Assembly (NCBI GenBank): GCA_950054155.1
Contig: CATLOT010000006.1
Coordinates: 1-64,000, forward strand
DNA from: an uncultured Bacteriovoracaceae bacterium
Lineage (GTDB): Bacteria; Bdellovibrionota; Bacteriovoracia; Bacteriovoracales; Bacteriovoracaceae
Direction of reading: 5' to 3'
DNA: 64,000 nucleotides
The stretch's first letter is position 1. The number at the start of each line of letters is the position of its first letter. This document shows positions 57,862-64,000 of the stretch, in pieces. The notes under the pieces are model-generated. The model was not told the DNA's origin, did not search any database, and worked only from the letters and a program-made list of their open reading frames with translations. A program made the translations under genes and the position numbers.

Positions 57862-59580
57862 TTACGGTGTTGGCTCGAAATAACGAAAATAGTGAGGGTT
57901 TCTATAAGAGAAAACTTCTTTGGTTTTGGTATTGAGAACATAGACATCATCATCGACCTCTATCACCTTCATTCTCACACCATTGATATCGTTAAAGTGG
58001 TAACGATAGTTGTAATCGCCGGCTTTGTATCTCTTCAATACGAAACTCTTCTTCTTTTTAAGAGGCACACCAACACGCTCAGGAACAGAACGATAGTCAC
58101 TCCATATCTTTTCCATACTTATTCTTCCGAGCATACTGGCACGGGAGAAATAACGAACCCCATTAAATTGCTTCTCTTTCTTTTTAAGGCCTTCAACAGC
58201 GAGTTTTAAGTTAGTCTTTCTCAGCCTCTTACCAATACGCGTTTGATCAGGGCAGAAAACACGGACAGCTCCATGGATGAAATAGTAAGTGAAAGAAAAC
58301 TCCCCTTCTTTAAACATAACATTAAGCCAAGGATGATCCTTGATGCTTGTCTTCTTATTTTCTGAAACCAAGTAGTCAAAAAGCCAGTCAGTAGGAGGGA
58401 TAAAGTTATACTTCTTATTCTTTACACGATTGAGCACGACCTGAATGACATCGCGACGGTCAAGTGCGTGGGGACCATCAATGCCTCCCACTTCATTAAA
58501 TAGAGTTGTGATGAGGACGTAGAGTGCTTGATGAATCGCCGGCTTTGATGCCCAGTACTGATAAACCAATTTATGCCGACTAAGAACAAAGTCTTTGAGT
58601 TCAGCGCGGGCTTTATTTTGGAGTTTTATCAGCTGATCACCGGTTTCAAACTTCTCTCCAACCTTGACCCGGTTATTCTTCATCGATTTATAAAACTCAA
58701 TCATATTCTTGGTGCGCTCTTCCCATTCCTCAAAGCGCATCGCTTGACGCTTTGGCCCTCGCTTAAGTTGTTTCTCTAACCCATAGAATGCACTGGCGAG
58801 ATCGTAGCGAACTTCTTCAGGAATAAACTCAGGATTATCCTTCATTCTCAAGGTTAGAGTATCAAGCATTGCCCTTAAAAAGCGGTCACTATGGCTACGA
58901 TTGGGATTTTGAGCACCGTCTTGAACTATTTTTCGATAGAAATAAACTTCATTAGCCCGTTGTTTTTCGAGAGGATCGTCACTTCCTTTGACTTCATCGT
59001 AATTTTCCCGCAATTCAAAATGATCTACGGGATAGCGATAACTTGTGAGGAAGGGAACCTTTTTAAGAAAATCGAGGAACTTCTTCTTAAAAGAAAGAAA
59101 TAAATACTTTGATTTATTTTTAACTGAGATGCGAATAGTATCATCTTCAGACTCTTCAAAGGTTTCCTTATACTTTACTAATTGTTCGACGTCCTCTTCT
59201 AGTGACTTAAGTTCCTTCTTTAGCTCATTGAAATTTTCAATCTTGAGTAAGCTCTTTCTTTGATTTTGAATCCATTGCTGCTTTTTTAAAAGCTCAGGGT
59301 AAAAGCGATTCAATGTCTTTCTGTCTAATTCATCTTTTATCGTTTTGGGCAGATAATATCCACTGCCCTGAAACTCTCTAAAAAGAGTCCAAAACTTTTC
59401 TTCAGTCCCTGGTTTACAGAGAGTTTTGGTAAAGTCCTGATGATATTTATTAAAATCTGAAAGGACACTTTTCTCTTGAGTGTGGAGAATCTTTCTCAAA
59501 GCTTCAAATTCTTCTCCTCTCGCCAAAATAGACGTGTGAAAGCAAAGAAAAATAAGAAGAATTAGAGAAGACTTAATCAT
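57862..59580 (-). CDS. Secreted protein with SleB-like cell-wall hydrolase segment (tentative)
   Basis: A 572-residue protein with a signal peptide (SLILLIFLCFHTSILARG). Residues ~30-330 are helical and highly charged with no family match. Residues ~355-470 include LITTLFNEVGG and RRDVIQVVLNRVKN, which recall the E-x-x-G...VAAVVLNRV pattern of SleB/Hydrolase_2 lytic transglycosylase-like proteins. The acidic residue in NEVGG would be the catalytic candidate. The remainder is unassigned. Its ATG overlaps the stop of mpl by one base, consistent with a role in cell-wall turnover. The call is tentative. Confidence 0.5.
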   Translation of the reverse strand: MIKSSLILLIFLCFHTSILARGEEFEALRKILHTQEKSVLSDFNKYHQDFTKTLCKPGTEEKFWTLFREFQGSGYYLPKTIKDELDRKTLNRFYPELLKKQQWIQNQRKSLLKIENFNELKKELKSLEEDVEQLVKYKETFEESEDDTIRISVKNKSKYLFLSFKKKFLDFLKKVPFLTSYRYPVDHFELRENYDEVKGSDDPLEKQRANEVYFYRKIVQDGAQNPNRSHSDRFLRAMLDTLTLRMKDNPEFIPEEVRYDLASAFYGLEKQLKRGPKRQAMRFEEWEERTKNMIEFYKSMKNNRVKVGEKFETGDQLIKLQNKARAELKDFVLSRHKLVYQYWASKPAIHQALYVLITTLFNEVGGIDGPHALDRRDVIQVVLNRVKNKKYNFIPPTDWLFDYLVSENKKTSIKDHPWLNVMFKEGEFSFTYYFIHGAVRVFCPDQTRIGKRLRKTNLKLAVEGLKKKEKQFNGVRYFSRASMLGRISMEKIWSDYRSVPERVGVPLKKKKSFVLKRYKAGDYNYRYHFNDINGVRMKVIEVDDDVYVLNTKTKEVFSYRNPHYFRYFEPTP

Positions 59581-61016
59581 TATTGTAATTCATCCACAAA
59601 AGAGGACTTCCAAAGACCAAGACAGGTGCCATTACTCAAAACTAAAAGTAGGGATTCTTCGTTGGCGATCTCATTGATTTTCTCACGAAGCCCCTCAAGA
59701 CTGTCACAGATAACAGCACTTCTTCCCTTTTGCTTAAGAAAGAGAGCGATCTGTTCATAATCAAGATTTTCTGCTGATTTCACTGTGGTTGCTCGCTCAG
59801 GTTTTGCAAACACCACTTCATCTGCGCCCAGGAGAGCAGCTGCAAACTCATCCTGAAAAATATTACTTCTCGCCGTCGCACTATTGGGCTCTAAGATGAC
59901 TTTTATTTTCTTATCAGGATACTTCGTCTTTACTGCTGCGATAGTACAATCGACGCTTCTTGGATGGTGAGCAAAGTCATCAATGACAGGTGCGCCTTGA
60001 TAAAGGCCTCGAAGCTCCTGACGCCGCTTTACAAATTCCAAATTTTTGACAGCTTCCTGAACAGCACCAACCTCATGGCCCTCACTCAAAGCAAAGAGAA
60101 TGCATGTCGTAAGGTTGAGGATATTATGCTCTCCCACAACATTAGTCTTAAATTGAAACCATTGATTTTCATAACGAACTTCAAACTCGGATCCTGCATG
60201 ACTTTGAGTTATCTTTCGGGGACCAAAATCAGAGCGTGAACCATAGCGATGCCAATGGCAATTTGAGAATTGAACCATTAAATCTTCAACGGCAGCATAA
60301 TCACTATTGGCAATAGCGACTCCCTTAAGCTCCTCAAGGACAGGATGGAACTCTTTTTTAATATCTTCAATATCTGTAAAGATATCAGCATGATCAAATT
60401 CTAATGACGTTAAAATAAGGTGGTTAAGAGTATAACTTCTAAACTTTGATATCTTTTCAAAATAAGCTGAGTCGTACTCATCTGATTCAATGAAGAAGTA
60501 AGGTGATTGACCAAGATAGGATGAATTCTCTCCCTCTAGAACCCCACCAATAAAATAACCTGGATCATGGCCTAGAGCTTTAAAGACCTGTGACATAAAA
60601 TAAGTCGTCGTCGTTTTTCCGTGAGTACCGGCAATGCCAACAACATTTTTATCATGAAGGACAAAGGCACCCATTACTGCAGGAAAACTGCAAAATGGTG
60701 TTCCAATTTCCTCGAGGCGCCTGGCATCCTCCCCATTACGAGGGACAACATTTCCGACAACAATGAGATCAAATTCTTTGAGCTTATCCCAATCGAAATC
60801 TGCAAGATTATGAAGAGGTATTCCTGTCTTCTCAAGATAAGTGGACATCGGAGGAAAGAAGTTGAGATCACCGCCCTCGACATCGTAACCACATTCGCGC
60901 AAAAGGCAGGCAGCAGCACCCATGCCGGTACCGCAAATACGATAGAAGAAAATTTTCTTTATCTGATTCTTCTTATTAATCAGACCTTTTAAGTCAAGTT
61001 TATGATTCAGATTCAA
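59580..61016 (-). CDS. mpl: UDP-N-acetylmuramate:L-Ala-gamma-D-Glu-meso-DAP ligase
   Basis: A 478-residue Mur-ligase-family enzyme that reattaches recycled tripeptide to UDP-MurNAc. TTG 61016 is the start, with AAAAGGATA upstream and no better codon. Motifs are CGTGMGA for the N-terminal nucleotide fold, GTHGKTTTTYF (P-loop), YFIGGVLEG, the Mpl-type SDEYDSAYFEKISKF and DDFAHHPRSV. The DEYDSAYF block distinguishes Mpl from MurC. It scavenges peptidoglycan peptides in the cytosol. It lies between a serine-hydrolase gene and the SleB-like gene, forming a peptidoglycan-related run. Confidence 0.93.
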   Translation of the reverse strand: MNLNHKLDLKGLINKKNQIKKIFFYRICGTGMGAAACLLRECGYDVEGGDLNFFPPMSTYLEKTGIPLHNLADFDWDKLKEFDLIVVGNVVPRNGEDARRLEEIGTPFCSFPAVMGAFVLHDKNVVGIAGTHGKTTTTYFMSQVFKALGHDPGYFIGGVLEGENSSYLGQSPYFFIESDEYDSAYFEKISKFRSYTLNHLILTSLEFDHADIFTDIEDIKKEFHPVLEELKGVAIANSDYAAVEDLMVQFSNCHWHRYGSRSDFGPRKITQSHAGSEFEVRYENQWFQFKTNVVGEHNILNLTTCILFALSEGHEVGAVQEAVKNLEFVKRRQELRGLYQGAPVIDDFAHHPRSVDCTIAAVKTKYPDKKIKVILEPNSATARSNIFQDEFAAALLGADEVVFAKPERATTVKSAENLDYEQIALFLKQKGRSAVICDSLEGLREKINEIANEESLLLVLSNGTCLGLWKSSFVDELQ

Positions 61017-61089
61017 AGCTTATCCTTTTTCAAATTCATCTTCATTCTAGTAAACCCTAGTGATGAAATGCAATCATGAAAAAGTTAGC

Positions 61090-62013
61090 CTAACTCCAGA
61101 GAATTTCGCCTAATTCGCGACGAAGACGATTCAGCTCCTCTCTGTGAAACCAATATTTTTTAGTGGCATTCGTAAGAAGAATCCATCCCATGCCACTTTC
61201 AGCATCAATCCAAAAACTTGTCCCCGTGAAACCGAGATGACCAAAAGTCATAGGAGGACAGCCAATTCCAGCAAGACTTGAAGACGAATCACTTACGGTA
61301 TCAAATCCGTGGAGAAAGCGCTGTTGTCGCTTTTCTTTAAAAGCCGCTTGCATTTTGTCGAGAATTTCAGTTTCCTCTTGAAGGTTTAAGAGAGAGCGAT
61401 AAAGTCCATTTAAGGTAGAAAAAAGACCTGCATGGGAGCAAAACCTGTTAATTTTGAAGCAATTGTCATCATTTACTTCACCTTGAATACTATCACCTTG
61501 GCGAAAACCAGTGACCGGGCAATAAGCTTCCTCTGGTAAGTTCTTCCAATAACAAAGTTCTGAGTCCCAATAGAAAGAACACAAATCCTTAAGATTTTTA
61601 CCGGTCTTCTTTTCAATTTCGAGCATCAAACGAAGAAAGGAAAGATCTGAATAAAGAGTTTCCCCCTCTTTAATTGCATAACTCTCAACAGTCTGACGCC
61701 AGGATTTACGCCCAAGAATGGCCCAGCGAGGTAGAGAGCCTCGGTGCTCAAGAAGAAGGTTCAAAGATTCATCAAAGAGAGAAGGCTCCTTCGCCCATAA
61801 TGCTCCCATCGTGAGAGGTTTGGTTAAGGAAGCGAGGTCATAGTAAAAGAAATCGAGCTTCTCTTCACTTCCTTCATGAAACTCAATGGTTTGGCACTCG
61901 CCCTTTTTAAGATTAAAGAAAGCAAGACCAAGATGATCAAAGTCCTGACGGGAAAGTGAGTGGCGAATGCTATTATTCGCCACTGCTATCTTCTTTTTTA
62001 GTTGATCACTCAT
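61090..62013 (-). CDS. Beta-lactamase/transpeptidase-like serine hydrolase
   Basis: A 307-residue protein with the serine-hydrolase S-x-x-K motif in YDLASLTKPLTM, a YSD motif (TLYSDLSFL) in place of Y-x-N, and HLGFTGTSFW where K/H-x-G is expected. This pattern is class-C beta-lactamase/esterase family. No signal peptide is seen, so it is probably cytosolic. It may act on peptidoglycan fragments, consistent with adjacent mpl (73-base gap), or be an esterase; the substrate cannot be read. It follows ppdK by four bases. Confidence 0.8.
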   Translation of the reverse strand: MSDQLKKKIAVANNSIRHSLSRQDFDHLGLAFFNLKKGECQTIEFHEGSEEKLDFFYYDLASLTKPLTMGALWAKEPSLFDESLNLLLEHRGSLPRWAILGRKSWRQTVESYAIKEGETLYSDLSFLRLMLEIEKKTGKNLKDLCSFYWDSELCYWKNLPEEAYCPVTGFRQGDSIQGEVNDDNCFKINRFCSHAGLFSTLNGLYRSLLNLQEETEILDKMQAAFKEKRQQRFLHGFDTVSDSSSSLAGIGCPPMTFGHLGFTGTSFWIDAESGMGWILLTNATKKYWFHREELNRLRRELGEILWS

Positions 62014-62017
62014 CGCC

Positions 62018-64000
62018 CTACTGATTTTTAAGAGCAGCCTGAGCCGCCGCTAATCGGGCAATTGGGACACGAAAGGGACTACAGCTTACGTAATCGAGAC
62101 CATTTCTATGGCAAAACTCAATTGAGCGTGGCTCTCCTCCATGTTCACCACAGATTCCCATATGCATCGAAGAGTTAGTCTTTCTTCCTTCCCTCACAGC
62201 ATGGGAAACAAGGAAGCCTACCCCTTCTTGATCCAATGATACAAAGGGATCTCCCGCCATTAATTCTTTATTTTGATAATCGGGAAGAAACTTACCGGCG
62301 TCATCACGTGAAAGGCCATAAGTAGTCTGCGTAAGGTCATTCGTTCCAAAAGAAAAGAAATCAGCATGATCGGCAATCTGTGCGGCCGTAATCGCGGCCC
62401 TTGGAAGCTCGATCATGGTTCCAATTTTCGTTTCCACTTCAATGCCAGTTGATTTGAAAACTTCAGCTAAGATGTTTTCAGTTTCTTTTCTTAGAAGCTT
62501 CAATTCACCGGCAAGACCAACGAGAGGAATCATAATTTCAGGCTTCACCACAACACCACTTTTTTGAGACTCACAAGCTGCTTCAGCAATAGCTCTCACT
62601 TGCATGCGATAAATCTCAGGGTAAGTCACGGCGAGACGACAGCCTCTATGCCCAAGCATGGGATTAAACTCATGAAGTTTTTCCGCACGCTTTTCCACTT
62701 CTTCAATATCAATACCAAGGTGCTCGGCAAGTTCTCTCTTTTCATGCTCTTGATGAGGAAGAAACTCGTGAAGAGGAGGATCAAGGAGGCGAATGTTAAC
62801 GGGCTTTCCGTCCATCGCCTTAAAGATTCCAAGAAAGTCTTCTCTTTGAAAAGGGAGAAGTTTTTCTAAAGCCTTTTCTCTGTGGGCCTGATCTTGAGCA
62901 AAGATCATCTCGCGTACAGCAAGAATCCTCTCTGCTTCAAAGAACATATGTTCTGTTCGACAGAGACCAATTCCCTCAGCACCAAACTTAAGAGCAACTT
63001 CTGAATCCTCTGGATTATCAGCATTTGTGCGGATTCCAAGAGTTCGATACTCATCAGCCCATCTCATAAAACTTGCGAATTCATCACTTATCTTAGCGGC
63101 GATAGTAGGAACGATCCCCTCCATCACCTCACCGGTACCACCATCAATTGTAATAGGGTCACCATCACTAAAGACTTTACTTCCAACAGAGAGAGTTTGA
63201 GAGCCATAGTTGATATGAAGGTCACTACAACCGGCAACACAAGGCTTACCCATCCCACGCGCAACAACGGCAGCATGAGAAGTCATGCCCCCACGGGCCG
63301 TCAGAATTCCCTCAGCGGCAATCATTCCCGTAATATCTTCAGGGCTCGTCTCTTGACGAACGAGCATCACTTTTTGCCCCTCTTCTGCTCTTTGAGCGGC
63401 ACTCTCACTTGTAAAACAAATTATTCCCGATGCAGCCCCAGGCGAAGCCGGTAGTCCAGATGTTAAGACATTCTTTTCGGCCTTAGGATCAAGTGTCGGG
63501 TGAAGGAGCTGATTAAGATCTTCAGGGTTTACTCTAAGGATCGCCTCTTGCTTATTCAAAATGCCTTCATTTACGAGGTCAGCAGCGATTTTTACAGCAG
63601 CTGCCGCCGTTCTCTTACCGTTACGGGTTTGGAGAATATAGAGGTTCCCTTTTTCAATGGTAAATTCGATATCTTGCATGTCTTTGTAGTGCTCTTCAAG
63701 ACTTTGATAAATATCAACAAGCTTATCGTATGTTGGTTTTTGAACCTCTTCTAAGGTTTTTAAATTCTTATTCGATTCATTCTTTGAGTACTCGTTAATG
63801 GGTGCTGGAGTTCTAATTCCCGCCACAACATCTTCTCCCTGAGCATTCATCAGATACTCACCAAAGAAAATCTTCTCACCGGTGCTGGGATCACGAGTAA
63901 AGCAAACACCTGTTCCCGAGTCTTCTCCCATATTTCCAAAAACCATCGACTGAACATTAACAGCTGTTCCCCACTCATGGGAAAAATTATTAATCTCGCG
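62018..64000 (-). CDS. ppdK: Pyruvate phosphate dikinase, truncated by the window edge
   Basis: A C-terminal portion of 660 residues; the first ~220 residues of this ~880-residue enzyme lie beyond the window edge and the frame is open to base 64000. Visible parts are the ATP-grasp domain (FGNMGEDSGTGVCFTRDPST), the phosphohistidine swivel with GGMTSHAAVVARGMGKPCV (catalytic His), and the PEP/pyruvate TIM barrel with GLCRTEHMFFE, RLLDPPLHEFLP, FFSFGTNDLTQTTYGLSRDD and the catalytic CGEHGGEP. It interconverts pyruvate plus ATP plus phosphate with PEP, AMP and pyrophosphate. It is the first gene of the serine-hydrolase/mpl run in the minus direction. Confidence 0.95.
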   Translation of the reverse strand, partial: REINNFSHEWGTAVNVQSMVFGNMGEDSGTGVCFTRDPSTGEKIFFGEYLMNAQGEDVVAGIRTPAPINEYSKNESNKNLKTLEEVQKPTYDKLVDIYQSLEEHYKDMQDIEFTIEKGNLYILQTRNGKRTAAAAVKIAADLVNEGILNKQEAILRVNPEDLNQLLHPTLDPKAEKNVLTSGLPASPGAASGIICFTSESAAQRAEEGQKVMLVRQETSPEDITGMIAAEGILTARGGMTSHAAVVARGMGKPCVAGCSDLHINYGSQTLSVGSKVFSDGDPITIDGGTGEVMEGIVPTIAAKISDEFASFMRWADEYRTLGIRTNADNPEDSEVALKFGAEGIGLCRTEHMFFEAERILAVREMIFAQDQAHREKALEKLLPFQREDFLGIFKAMDGKPVNIRLLDPPLHEFLPHQEHEKRELAEHLGIDIEEVEKRAEKLHEFNPMLGHRGCRLAVTYPEIYRMQVRAIAEAACESQKSGVVVKPEIMIPLVGLAGELKLLRKETENILAEVFKSTGIEVETKIGTMIELPRAAITAAQIADHADFFSFGTNDLTQTTYGLSRDDAGKFLPDYQNKELMAGDPFVSLDQEGVGFLVSHAVREGRKTNSSMHMGICGEHGGEPRSIEFCHRNGLDYVSCSPFRVPIARLAAAQAALKNQ

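Noticed and set aside
1-64000. Anti-phage defence system, integrated prophage or transposon
   Set aside because: No transposase, integrase, phage structural gene, restriction-modification, CBASS, retron or toxin-antitoxin pair is recognisable, and no tRNA attachment site is visible.

Overview
The window is almost entirely one bacterial genome segment whose gene content points to the Bdellovibrionota, most likely the Bacteriovorax/Halobacteriovorax side. This rests on family recognition from the sequence, not on a search. The pointers are a VKOR-DsbA fusion next to rlu-pgeF and tatD, a TIGR02147-type regulator beside small secreted proteins and exported peptidases, a very lysine-rich histone-H1-like repeat protein, a membrane-anchored Ser/Thr kinase next to an HD-GYP protein, and a compact flgBC-fliEFGHIJ-fliK-flgDE block. 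The first ~1.2 kb (Nudix, fluC/crcB, start of an rluC-like gene) has a different base and codon style and an alphaproteobacterial gene order. The switch falls inside the pseudouridine synthase gene at about 1180-1260, so this end is either a recombination boundary or an assembly/amplification chimera.

Layout. 1-1.2 kb: foreign-looking Nudix-fluC-rluC' segment. 1.2-4.3 kb: rlu'-pgeF-VKOR/DsbA-tatD with start/stop overlaps. 4.3-6.9 kb: a DUF1554-like lipoprotein, a small secreted protein and an alpha/beta-hydrolase-like protein lacking the nucleophile serine. 7.1-11.7 kb: gapA-pgk-tpiA-secG-aminotransferase. 11.7-15.4 kb (minus): Ser/Thr kinase and HD-GYP protein. 15.5-18.8 kb: trypsin-like protease, a broken membrane-protein remnant, an NlpC/P60-like secreted protein, ssb, a zinc-ribbon membrane protein. 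18.8-24.5 kb: a structured intergenic region, a TadG-like protein, the H1-like protein, a glutaredoxin and an HD hydrolase. 24.6-27.5 kb: an unrecognised exported protein, a DUF350-like membrane protein, a rhodanese-like protein with Ser in place of the catalytic Cys, and a convergent MarR regulator. 27.6-32.2 kb (minus): mreC-mreD-mrdA-rodA without mreB. 32.3-34 kb: PpiD-like chaperone and ferredoxin. 34-38.3 kb: secreted small proteins, a TIGR02147 regulator, a papain-like protease and an HExxH protease.

38.4-53.5 kb (minus) is one long flagellar transcription unit. It begins with an 892-residue TPR protein and a degenerate sigma54-activator-like protein, then flgB, flgC, fliE-J, a MotE-like gene, fliK, flgD, a small flagellar operon protein and flgE, closed by a strong terminator. 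53.5-54.6 kb holds an AT-rich outlier gene with a perfect 19-bp palindrome upstream. 54.6-64 kb (minus) carries an NtrC-type response regulator, a small membrane protein, metK, a secreted SleB-like protein, mpl, a serine beta-lactamase-family protein and a truncated ppdK.

Together the genes cover central glycolysis, envelope elongation, peptidoglycan turnover and recycling, motility and exported proteolysis, a combination that would suit a predatory or prey-degrading lifestyle (inference). I see no tRNA, rRNA, CRISPR array, insertion sequence or recognisable defence system. The observations I consider most worth checking are the chimeric rlu junction, the sigma54-activator-like flagellar protein that lacks GAFTGA and Walker B residues, the unknown/DUF350/rhodanese cassette, the structured RNA-like region at 18781-19034, and the palindrome family near 53.4-53.8 kb.
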